Source of the DNA: an uncultured Chitinophagaceae bacterium | Lineage (GTDB): Bacteria; Bacteroidota; Bacteroidia; Chitinophagales; Chitinophagaceae | Length of the DNA stretch: 13,202 nt | Assembly (NCBI GenBank): GCA_946885665.1 | Contig: CAMPGT010000097.1 | Span: forward strand, 1-13,202 | Reading direction: 5' to 3' | In this document: positions 7,581 through 13,202 of the stretch, in pieces | How the letters are laid out: every line of letters starts with the position of its first letter | Numbering within the stretch: the first letter of the stretch is position 1 | Notes under the pieces: model-generated | The model's input: only the letters and a program-made list of their open reading frames with translations | Database searches by the model: none | What the model was told of the DNA's origin: nothing | Made by a program: the position numbers and the translations under genes

Positions 7581-7835
7581 ATGATTGCTAAAGTCAAGAC
7601 CGCTACGTTTATCGACACGCTTCGATTTGAACTGGTAGCCTCATCCCAAAACCCGCTTAAAGCTGTTCTTCGCGACGACAAAGGAAGTATCTGCAGTGAA
7701 TTTGAAACCATCTTTGTAAAAGAAGAGCCCGTGATCACCTGGAAAGGATTAAATGATCTTCCTTATGGTGTATATACGCTCGAGCTTTCGCAGGGAGAAG
7801 AAGAAATAAGGCTGAAACTGGTGAAAAGAGTGTGA
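7581..7835 (+). CDS. small protein of unknown function, resembles a T9SS/FlgD-like beta domain
   Basis: The 84-aa product is rich in beta-strand-forming residues. Its second half (ITWKGLNDLPYGVYTLEL, then EEEIRLKLVKRV) resembles the end of the Ig-like C-terminal sorting domains of the type IX secretion system, where a GLPxGVYxL turn is followed by a final strand ending in basic residues. However, there is no signal peptide and no larger passenger, so if the likeness is real this is a free cytoplasmic version. I do not recognise an assigned family. It stands alone on the plus strand between zapA and the coiled-coil gene, and its TGA directly abuts the stop codon of the convergent gene. The ATG at 7581 is the only good start; the reading frame, a candidate promoter and ordinary codon use support a real gene. 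Confidence 0.72.
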   Translation: MIAKVKTATFIDTLRFELVASSQNPLKAVLRDDKGSICSEFETIFVKEEPVITWKGLNDLPYGVYTLELSQGEEEIRLKLVKRV

Positions 7836-8117
7836 TCACTCACTCAACATTGTGATGCACCTGTCAATTTCTTTCAGATAGGTGTGCAGCTTTTTGTCTA
7901 ACTCTTTCTTTTCAGTGTCATCTAACTGGCCTGTGCCTGCCTTCAGCACCATTACCTTCTGCTCGAGGTTGGAAATCTGATCCATAAAACTCATTTCGCG
8001 CTCCTTGGCCGGAATGAGTTCGGCTTTCAGCCGCTCGTTTTCCTTCCTGAGCTGCTCATACCTCCTGATGAGTTCCTGAACCTTGTCAGTAATGGCCTTT
8101 AACCGGTCTGCGCTCAT
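7836..8117 (-). CDS. small coiled-coil protein between pheT and zapA, possibly ZapB-like
   Basis: The 93-aa product is almost entirely helical with heptad spacing (about residues 5-65), a short break at GTGQLDD and a final amphipathic helix ending DRCITMLSE. Size and coiled-coil nature recall ZapB, the partner of ZapA, and it lies one gene away from zapA, but coiled coils look alike and no specific motif proves it. It starts 9 nt after the pheT stop, so the two are almost certainly cotranscribed. I recall a similar small coiled-coil gene at this site in other Bacteroidota. A role in division is inference from the neighbourhood. Confidence 0.82.
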   Translation of the reverse strand: MSADRLKAITDKVQELIRRYEQLRKENERLKAELIPAKEREMSFMDQISNLEQKVMVLKAGTGQLDDTEKKELDKKLHTYLKEIDRCITMLSE

Positions 8118-8126
8118 GAATTTCGT

Positions 8127-10565
8127 TTATGGGTTGCCTTTACGGATCTCAGCACTCAAATCCTGTTCCAATGTACGCATGATCTTGCTCATCATGCCAT
8201 CTATTTCACGGTCGGTCAGCGTTTTTTCATCGTCCTGGAACTGAAAGCTCACTGCCAGCGACTTCTTTCCCGCGCCCAGCTTTTCGCTTTCAAACACATC
8301 GAACAGTCGCACCGACTTCAGTTTTTCCAACCGTATTTTGCCGATAGCGCTCTCAACATCTTGGTATGCCAGCGCCCCCGGCACTACCATCGCCAAATCG
8401 CGGTACACCGGCAATTGGTTTGGCAGCGCCTCCACATTAGCCGGGCGGCCAACGCTTTTCTCAAACACACTCTTCCAATAGATGTCGGCAAACAACACCT
8501 CCTGTTTGATGTCGAACCTGTTCAGTTCCTGCTTCGACACCGACCCGAGCGCGGCAACGACCTCTTTTCCCATCTTCACTTCCAGGTAATTTTTGAGTTT
8601 TGCGTTGCCGCCGGTTTCAAAAATGGGATTATCCCATCCCAGTAACCGCAGCAGGTTGGCAACAATTCCCTTCAAATAAAAAATATCTGCCGCCTCGCCT
8701 TTCTGCTTCCACGAACCTTCAGTTTTATTGCCGGTAACGTAAAGGCAAAGATGTTCGGCCTCGCGATAGTCGGCTGCCGATTTTTTTGTGTAGGTTTTGC
8801 CGAGCTCAAAAAATTTAAGGTCGCCGTTTTTCCTGTTCAGGTTGTAGGCTACCGACTCCAACCCGGTTTCGAGCATGGACGGCCTCATAATATTATGTAC
8901 GGCGCTCAGGTTGTTCAATAACTTCACGGCATGGCCGAGATCGGCTTCTTCAAAATAAGCGGCGTTGGTGATGGAATTGGTGAAGATCTCGCTGAAACCG
9001 GCGCCCACAAGGTAATTAGCGGCTTTTTCCTGCGCCGTGTGCAGCGGGTTCCGGGCCCCAACGGAAGGGGTAATGGTGATGGATGACGGGATGGCAATGT
9101 TATCATAGCCATCTATGCGCATCACTTCTTCCACCACATCTGCCGGCAGGGCAATGTCGGGCTTGCTGTAGGGAACCGCAACCGTTATTTCTTCCGTACT
9201 CATGTTCCTCACTTCAAATGCGAGGCTCTCTAAAACATTTTTTACCGTTTCGCTGTTGTAGCCTTTGCCGCTCAGCCGGTTTAAGAAATCGAATTTCAGG
9301 GTAACCTGCGTCTTCTCTTGTGGCGAAGGAAAGGCATCCACCGCCTCTGTCGAAATTTCGCCGCCGGCGATCTCGACGATCATCATGGCGGCACGCTTCA
9401 GCACATTGAGGGTGTTGCTGATGTCAACATTTTTCTCGAAGCGCGCGGCTGCATCGGTGCGCAGCCCGTGGCGGAAGGATGTTTTACGAATATCCACCGG
9501 GTTGAACCACGCACTTTCAAGAAAAATGTTTTTCGTTGCCGGCTTAACGCCGCTTTCCGCGCCGCCAAAAACGCCGGCAATGCACATGCCTTTTCCGTCG
9601 CCGTCGCAAATCATCAGGTCCTCGCTGCTGAGTTTTCTTTCCTTATCATCGAGCGTTGTAAACAATGTTCCTTCCGGAAGATTTTTTACAATGATTTTTC
9701 TTCCCTTCACTTTATCGGCGTCGAACGCATGCAGGGGCTGACCGGTATCGTGCAATATGTAATTCGTGATGTCGACAATATTATTAATAGGACGCTGGCC
9801 GATGGATTTCAATTTATCCTTCAGCCATTGCGGTGATTCCTTCACTTCAATATTGCTGATCGAAACACCGGTGTAGCGCCGGCAGGCATGGGTATTTTCG
9901 ACCGTCACCTCAAACGGCGGTTGTGTATTACCGGGTGTGAAGCGGCCGTCGAACGGCTGTATGATTTGAATGTCTTTTTTATCGTGATGCCGAAGGTAGG
10001 CGCATACGTCGCGGGCCACGCCCAGGTGGCTCATGGCATCCATGCGGTTGGGGGTGAGGCCTATCTCATAGATCCAATCGGTGAAGGGCCGGTAATAATC
10101 TGCGACGGGTGTGCCGGGCTGAATGTCGGACGGCAGAACCACTATGCCCGCGTGACTTTCACCCATGCCGATTTCATCTTCGGCGCAGATCATCCCAAAA
10201 CTTTCTTCACCGCGGATCTTCGCTTTTTTCAGGGTGATGGGATCGCCTTTAACGGGATAGATAGTGGTGCCCGGGGTGGCCACGATCACCTTCTGCCCGG
10301 CTGCCACATTGGGAGCGCCGCATACGATCTGCAGCGGATCACCCGCTCCGATATCCACTTTCGTGAGCTTCAGTTTGTCGGCTCCCGGGTGCTGCCAGGC
10401 CTCTTTCACTTCTCCCACTACCAATCCCGTCAAGCCTCCCCTGATGCTTTCGTATGGTTCCATCGCCTCTACTTCGAGCCCGATAGACGTTAATATTTGA
10501 CTGATTTTTTCGGGATCAATGGAGAGAGGGATATATTCACTGATCCATTTATATGAGATGGTCAT
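8127..10565 (-). CDS. pheT: phenylalanyl-tRNA synthetase beta subunit
   Basis: PheT forms the alpha2-beta2 PheRS with PheS (not in the window), charges tRNA(Phe) in the cytoplasm and edits Tyr-tRNA(Phe). The 812-aa product is full length. Domains in order: N-terminal segment, OB-fold tRNA-binding domain (about 45-150, with HPGADKLKLTKVDIG and QIVCGAPNV), B3/B4 editing region (about 215-395, with RPINNIVDITNYI and GQPLHAFDADK), B5 (about 400-480), the catalytic-like core, and the FDX-ACB anticodon-binding domain (about 715-811, starting at LPVYRDLAMVV). An open frame extends to 10631, but MTISYKWISEYI at 10565 is the family N-terminus and a promoter box lies inside the extension, so the shorter start is chosen. 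It leads the minus-strand set with the coiled-coil gene. Confidence 0.97.
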   Translation of the reverse strand: MTISYKWISEYIPLSIDPEKISQILTSIGLEVEAMEPYESIRGGLTGLVVGEVKEAWQHPGADKLKLTKVDIGAGDPLQIVCGAPNVAAGQKVIVATPGTTIYPVKGDPITLKKAKIRGEESFGMICAEDEIGMGESHAGIVVLPSDIQPGTPVADYYRPFTDWIYEIGLTPNRMDAMSHLGVARDVCAYLRHHDKKDIQIIQPFDGRFTPGNTQPPFEVTVENTHACRRYTGVSISNIEVKESPQWLKDKLKSIGQRPINNIVDITNYILHDTGQPLHAFDADKVKGRKIIVKNLPEGTLFTTLDDKERKLSSEDLMICDGDGKGMCIAGVFGGAESGVKPATKNIFLESAWFNPVDIRKTSFRHGLRTDAAARFEKNVDISNTLNVLKRAAMMIVEIAGGEISTEAVDAFPSPQEKTQVTLKFDFLNRLSGKGYNSETVKNVLESLAFEVRNMSTEEITVAVPYSKPDIALPADVVEEVMRIDGYDNIAIPSSITITPSVGARNPLHTAQEKAANYLVGAGFSEIFTNSITNAAYFEEADLGHAVKLLNNLSAVHNIMRPSMLETGLESVAYNLNRKNGDLKFFELGKTYTKKSAADYREAEHLCLYVTGNKTEGSWKQKGEAADIFYLKGIVANLLRLLGWDNPIFETGGNAKLKNYLEVKMGKEVVAALGSVSKQELNRFDIKQEVLFADIYWKSVFEKSVGRPANVEALPNQLPVYRDLAMVVPGALAYQDVESAIGKIRLEKLKSVRLFDVFESEKLGAGKKSLAVSFQFQDDEKTLTDREIDGMMSKIMRTLEQDLSAEIRKGNP

Positions 10566-10596
10566 TCTATAAAGATCTTTTACTTTTTTCTGTGCG

Positions 10597-10604
10597 CAAA
10601 TATA
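10597..10604 (-). promoter_or_regulatory. pheT promoter, -7 box
   Basis: On the minus strand this reads TATATTTG followed by C, an exact TAnnTTTG match, 31 nt upstream of the pheT ATG, predicting a leader of about 25 nt. A TTTTTG run lies only about 10 nt upstream, too near for a standard -33, so the upstream element is unclear. No leader peptide or attenuator fits in this short leader. Confidence 0.58.
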
Positions 10605-10822
10605 GCCTTTTGGACAAAAATCTTTCCGCACATTGGCATGTGCATTACTTTGAATAAATGGGTCAAAACTTTATTAAATTGTGAGTAACCTGCCAATTGC
10701 GGTGAATTTTACTGCTGAGGTGATGTGAAAAACTTTCTGAATTGTGGTCGAATAAGTTTTTTACAGATGAATTCGACGGTAATCATCTTTGAAGGTCTAT
10801 ATTCGCCTCCCTGACACCTGTC

Positions 10823-10866
10823 GATAACATTCAGGTAATGTTCTGGTAACATTCGCGTAACATACC
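10823..10866 (+). repeat. four contiguous 11-bp degenerate repeats upstream of dnaB
   Basis: The units GATAACATTCA, GGTAATGTTCT, GGTAACATTCG and CGTAACATACC follow each other without gaps; the shared core is GTAACATTC, and the second unit forms an imperfect palindrome (AACATT/AATGTT) with the first. A period of 11 bp puts all copies on nearly the same face of the helix, as in cooperative operators. They lie 107 bp before the dnaB ATG. Confidence 0.65.
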
Positions 10867-10915
10867 ACCTCATTAAAATTACCGCAGATTCAGGTTAAAA
10901 TCCAATGGTCCTTAC

Positions 10916-10947
10916 CGGCGCCGCTTAACCGCCCGCCGCGCGATTTT
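10916..10947 (+). terminator. weak hairpin and T run in the dnaB leader
   Basis: CGGCG (10916-10920) can pair with CGCCG (10934-10938) across a 13-nt loop, followed 5 nt later by seven T. This looks terminator-like, but the stem is short and the loop long. If real it could attenuate dnaB transcription; chance is equally likely. Confidence 0.2.
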
Positions 10948-10973
10948 TTTCGAATTACTAACCCATCTCCACA

Positions 10974-12536
10974 ATGGACCTGACCAATATTAATAAAGAC
11001 CGCAAGGCAAGAAGAAAATCTTCGCTTGATCTCAGTACTATGGTGTACGGCAAGGTTCCCCCCCAGGCCAAAGACCTGGAGGAGGCGGTGCTTGGCGCCA
11101 TCATGCTCGAGAAAAGCGCGTTCGATACTGTGGTCGAAATTCTTAAACCCGAGTGTTTCTATGCCGATTCGCATCAGCGCATTTATCGCGCGATGCAGGG
11201 GCTTCAGCAAAAGAACCAGCCCATAGACATCCTCACCGTTGTTGAGGAACTTAAAATGCGCGAGGAACTTGACCTGATCGGCGGTCCGTATTATGTGACC
11301 CGCCTCACCAACGCCGTTATTTCATCGGCCAACATAGAGGCGCACTCGAGGATCATCCTGCAAAAGTTTATCCAGCGCGAGCTCATCCGCATCAGCGGAG
11401 AGATCATCGGCGACGCCTACGAAGACAGCACCGACGTTTTCGACCTGCTCGACGATGCAGAAAGCAAACTGTTCGAGATTACTAACAATCACCTGCGCAA
11501 GAATTTCGACAGCATCGACACGGTGCTGGTTAAGACCGTGAACCGGATAGAGGATATGCGCCACCGTAATGAAGACATTACCGGCGTGCCCAGCGGGTTT
11601 GCCTCGCTCGACCATGTTACCTACGGCTGGCAGCAAACCGACCTCATCATCCTTGCGGCAAGACCCTCGGTGGGTAAAACGGCGTTTGCCCTCAACCTCG
11701 CCCGCAATGCGGCGCTGCATCCTTCCAAACCTACGCCCGTCGCCTTCTTCAGCCTGGAAATGAGCGCATCGCAGTTGGTACAGCGTATCCTCAGCGCCGA
11801 AAGTGAGATATGGCTTGAAAAGATCGCCCGAGGCAAACTCGAAGAACATGAAATGAAGCAGTTGTATGCCCGCGGTATTCAGCGGCTGGCCCAGGCGCCC
11901 ATTTTCATCGACGACACCGCGGCCCTCAATATTTTTGAGCTGCGCGCCAAGTGCCGCCGCCTCAAGAACAAGCACAACGTAGGATTGATATTGATAGATT
12001 ACCTGCAACTGATGAGCGGCACCGGCGACAGGAACAGCAACCGCGAGCAGGAGATCAGCCGCATCTCGCGCGACCTCAAGAGCCTTGCGAAGGAGCTGCA
12101 GGTGCCCATTATCGCCCTGTCGCAGTTGTCGAGGGAGGTGGAAAAGAGAAAGGAAGGCAACAAGATCCCGCAACTGAGTGATCTTCGCGAATCGGGCGCG
12201 ATAGAACAGGATGCCGACATGGTGATGTTCCTGTACAGACCCGAATACTACGACATTACCGCCAACGAGCACGGCGAAAGCAACAAGGGCGAAACGCATG
12301 TGCGCATTGCCAAGCACAGGAACGGTTCGCTGGAGAATATCAAGCTGCGCGCCATGCTGCATATCCAAAAATTTGTGGATGATGACGGTGCCGATTTCGG
12401 CGGCATGGGGTTGCCCAAGGGCTCGTGGAAGCCCGTTCCCGGCAACGATACCGGCGACCCGGGCGCGAAGCTGTACATACAAACTGGCAGCCGCATGAAC
12501 GACCTGCCCATGGATGAGGAGGATGCGCCGTTTTAG
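10974..12536 (+). CDS. dnaB: replicative DNA helicase DnaB
   Basis: DnaB is the hexameric 5'-3' helicase that unwinds DNA at the replication fork and binds primase. The 520-aa product has the N-terminal DnaB domain (about 30-130, from PPQAKDLEEAVLGAIM), a linker helix and the RecA-like C-terminal domain (about 200-465). Walker A is ARPSVGKT with K235; Walker B is LILIDYLQLM with D342; then come SQLSREVEKR and DLRESGAIEQDADMVMFLYRP. The tail after about 480 is Gly/Pro-rich and ends acidic (MDEEDAPF). No intein or frameshift interrupts it. ATG 10974 gives the MDLTNINKDRKARRK start I associate with Bacteroidota DnaB; ATG 11040 would cut this off. No Shine-Dalgarno sequence is visible. The repeat region begins directly after its TAG. 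Confidence 0.98.
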   Translation: MDLTNINKDRKARRKSSLDLSTMVYGKVPPQAKDLEEAVLGAIMLEKSAFDTVVEILKPECFYADSHQRIYRAMQGLQQKNQPIDILTVVEELKMREELDLIGGPYYVTRLTNAVISSANIEAHSRIILQKFIQRELIRISGEIIGDAYEDSTDVFDLLDDAESKLFEITNNHLRKNFDSIDTVLVKTVNRIEDMRHRNEDITGVPSGFASLDHVTYGWQQTDLIILAARPSVGKTAFALNLARNAALHPSKPTPVAFFSLEMSASQLVQRILSAESEIWLEKIARGKLEEHEMKQLYARGIQRLAQAPIFIDDTAALNIFELRAKCRRLKNKHNVGLILIDYLQLMSGTGDRNSNREQEISRISRDLKSLAKELQVPIIALSQLSREVEKRKEGNKIPQLSDLRESGAIEQDADMVMFLYRPEYYDITANEHGESNKGETHVRIAKHRNGSLENIKLRAMLHIQKFVDDDGADFGGMGLPKGSWKPVPGNDTGDPGAKLYIQTGSRMNDLPMDEEDAPF

Positions 12537-12537
12537 G

Positions 12538-12600
12538 AGCAAAGGTGAAAGGGCCAGGGTCAGAGGTTTTCAGTTTTAACTTTTAACTTTTAAGTTTTGT
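12538..12600 (+). repeat. heptamer array 1 after dnaB
   Basis: Nine 7-bp units in register start 1 bp after the dnaB stop and run from AGCAAAG and GTGAAAG types through GTTTTCA and GTTTTAA to two CTTTTAA units and a GTTTTGT unit. It is followed by the hairpin GTCC-GAA-GGAC (12599-12609). Confidence 0.8.
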
Positions 12601-12616
12601 CCGAAGGACAACGGTG

Positions 12617-12657
12617 TCCCCCGCTGGCGGGGGTGGCGCGAAGCGCCGGGGGTGGAC
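12617..12657. repeat. 41-bp double-hairpin core, copy B
   Basis: Identical to copy C (12754-12794) and 40 of 41 with the core after rny (5371-5411). It has stem CCCCCGC/GCGGGGG and stem GGCGC/GCGCC closed by a GAA triloop. The word GGGGGTGG occurs twice inside, so the first C run could pair with either. Confidence 0.85.
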
Positions 12658-12660
12658 CGG

Positions 12661-12737
12661 GGCAAAGGCCAAAAGTGAAACGTGAAACGTGAGAGGTTTT
12701 CAGTTTTAACTTTTAACTTTTAACTTTTAAGTTTTGT
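12661..12737 (+). repeat. heptamer array 2 after dnaB
   Basis: Eleven 7-bp units in the same order as array 1, with two GTGAAAC units and three CTTTTAA units. The differences from array 1 are whole units (one extra CTTTTAA), consistent with slippage in 7-bp steps. Confidence 0.8.
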
Positions 12738-12753
12738 CCGAAGGACAACGGTG

Positions 12754-12794
12754 TCCCCCGCTGGCGGGGGTGGCGCGAAGCGCCGGGGGTGGAC
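12754..12794. repeat. 41-bp double-hairpin core, copy C
   Basis: Perfect copy of 12617-12657, set within a 75-bp segment (12731-12805) that is identical to 12594-12668 and includes the small hairpin GTCC-GAA-GGAC (12736-12746). Confidence 0.85.
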
Positions 12795-12797
12795 CGG

Positions 12798-12853
12798 GGC
12801 AAAGGTGAAACGTGAGACGTTAGAGGTTTTCAGTTTTAACTTTTAACTTTTCA
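12798..12853 (+). repeat. heptamer array 3, ending next to rsmE
   Basis: Eight 7-bp units in the same order (GGCAAAG, GTGAAAC, GTGAGAC, GTTAGAG, then GTTTTCA/GTTTTAA/CTTTTAA types). The array stops 15 bp before the rsmE ATG and is not followed by a third core, so the rsmE upstream region is made of repeat sequence. Confidence 0.78.
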
Positions 12854-12868
12854 ACCTAAAACCAAAAA

Positions 12869-13202
12869 ATGCCTCTTCCTTATTTTTTTTCCCAAAATAT
12901 AAACGAATCAAACCCCGACCTGGATGAAGAAACATCGAGACACATCATCCAGGTGTTGCGCATGCAGCAAGGCGAGCACCTTATGCTCACCGACGGAAAC
13001 GGAAATACGGCTGAAGCAGAAATAACCGCGGCGCACAAAAAACACTGCGGCCTGCACATCACGAAAAGAAATTTTACCGAACAAAGAACACCGCGGCTCA
13101 CCATCGCCATTTCCTTGATCAAAAACGCCAGCCGCTTCGAATGGTTCGTGGAAAAAGCCACCGAACTCGGCACCGCCCAAATAATTCCCCTGCTGTGCGA
13201 AC
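12869..13202 (+). CDS. rsmE: 16S rRNA (uracil-1498-N3)-methyltransferase, 5' part (3' end outside window)
   Basis: RsmE is a SPOUT-class methyltransferase that uses S-adenosylmethionine to methylate N3 of U1498 in 16S rRNA. Translation from ATG 12869 is open to the window end (111 codons), giving about half of the usual ~235 aa. The N-terminus MPLPYFFSQNIN and the HIIQVLRMQQGEHLMLTDG segment match the PUA-like RNA-binding domain of the family. The methyltransferase domain begins near IAISLIKNASRFEWFVEKATELG, which contains the diagnostic EKATELG motif, followed by IIPLLCE. The catalytic and knot regions lie beyond the window. No Shine-Dalgarno sequence is visible; the start is preceded by an A-rich stretch (AACCAAAAA-like) common in this phylum. 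It lies 332 bp downstream of dnaB on the same strand, beyond the repeat region. Confidence 0.92.
   Translation, partial: MPLPYFFSQNINESNPDLDEETSRHIIQVLRMQQGEHLMLTDGNGNTAEAEITAAHKKHCGLHITKRNFTEQRTPRLTIAISLIKNASRFEWFVEKATELGTAQIIPLLCE

Larger units (their letters stand above)
10566..10973. other. pheT-dnaB divergent intergenic region
   Basis: A 408-bp gap with no credible gene. It holds the pheT -7 box at the left, an AT-rich middle, a weak plus-strand box TATATTCG (10798-10805) as the only dnaB -7 candidate, four 11-bp repeats (10823-10866), and a GC-rich hairpin-capable stretch with a T run (10916-10950) close to the dnaB start. Confidence 0.7.
12537..12868. other. dnaB-rsmE intergenic region, built from repeats
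   Basis: Almost all of this 332-bp gap is repetitive: heptamer arrays (12538-12600, 12661-12737, 12798-12853) alternate with the 75-bp identical segment that holds the 41-bp core (12594-12668 and 12731-12805). The arrangement has an apparent period of 130 bp measured at the AGAGGTTTT word (12562, 12692, 12822). No gene is present and no other promoter or terminator could be assigned. Confidence 0.88.

Noticed and set aside
10566..10631. 22-residue N-terminal extension of pheT
   Set aside because: The extension does not fit the family N-terminus and contains the exact -7 box at 10597-10604, so the ATG at 10565 is preferred.
11322..12542. 406-aa ORF antisense to dnaB
   Set aside because: It lies entirely opposite a highly conserved gene, its product shows no domain, and long antisense frames are expected in GC-biased codons.
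12562..12853. CRISPR-like array (repeats at about 130-bp period)
   Set aside because: Repeat units are over 100 bp, the intervals are themselves 7-bp repeats rather than unique spacers, and no cas gene is present.
12880..13180. two minus-strand ORFs at the right edge
   Set aside because: They are shadows of rsmE, whose plus-strand frame from 12869 carries clear family motifs and is open through the window end.

Overview
The window looks like chromosomal housekeeping DNA from a Bacteroidota bacterium, most likely a Chitinophagaceae relative. This is my inference from the protein character (GTG-started GatA, PabB with an N-terminus beginning MLNWCSRFN, DnaB beginning MDLTNINKDRKARRK), from promoter boxes of the Bacteroidota type TAnnTTTG in front of rplS and pheT, and from the near absence of Shine-Dalgarno sequences. 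No phage, insertion sequence, CRISPR array, tRNA or rRNA was seen.

Layout. At the left edge is the C-terminal end of a plus-strand gene coding a Lys-rich/Asp-rich tail (1-305), followed by pabB (373-1617, folate synthesis). Convergent to it is a minus-strand block read from right to left: pheT (10565-8127), a small coiled-coil protein (8117-7836), zapA (7462-7181), rny (6987-5422), rplS (5062-4694, with a clear intrinsic terminator), tatA (about 4574-4311), gatA (4264-2795) and an MltD-like lytic transglycosylase (2718-1639). One small plus-strand gene of unknown function (7581-7835) sits inside this block, between the coiled-coil gene and zapA. To the right, divergent from pheT, are dnaB (10974-12536) and the 5' part of rsmE (12869 to the window end), which is open at the right edge.

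How the genes work together. The coding content is core metabolism and information processing: translation (pheT, gatA, rplS, rsmE), replication (dnaB), RNA decay (rny), division (zapA and perhaps its coiled-coil neighbour), protein export (tatA), cell-wall turnover (lytic transglycosylase) and folate (pabB). I see no defence, secondary-metabolite or mobile gene system.

The unusual content is intergenic. Three gaps (5063-5421, 6988-7180 and 12537-12868) carry a mosaic of repeats: runs of degenerate 7-bp units that keep strict 7-nt register and a recurring order; a 41-bp GC-rich double-hairpin core present three times (once after rny, twice after dnaB); and a perfect 101-bp direct repeat between rny and rplS. 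A separate set of four 11-bp repeats lies upstream of dnaB. These REP-like and heptamer elements are the best candidates for something not described; their function cannot be told from this sequence alone.
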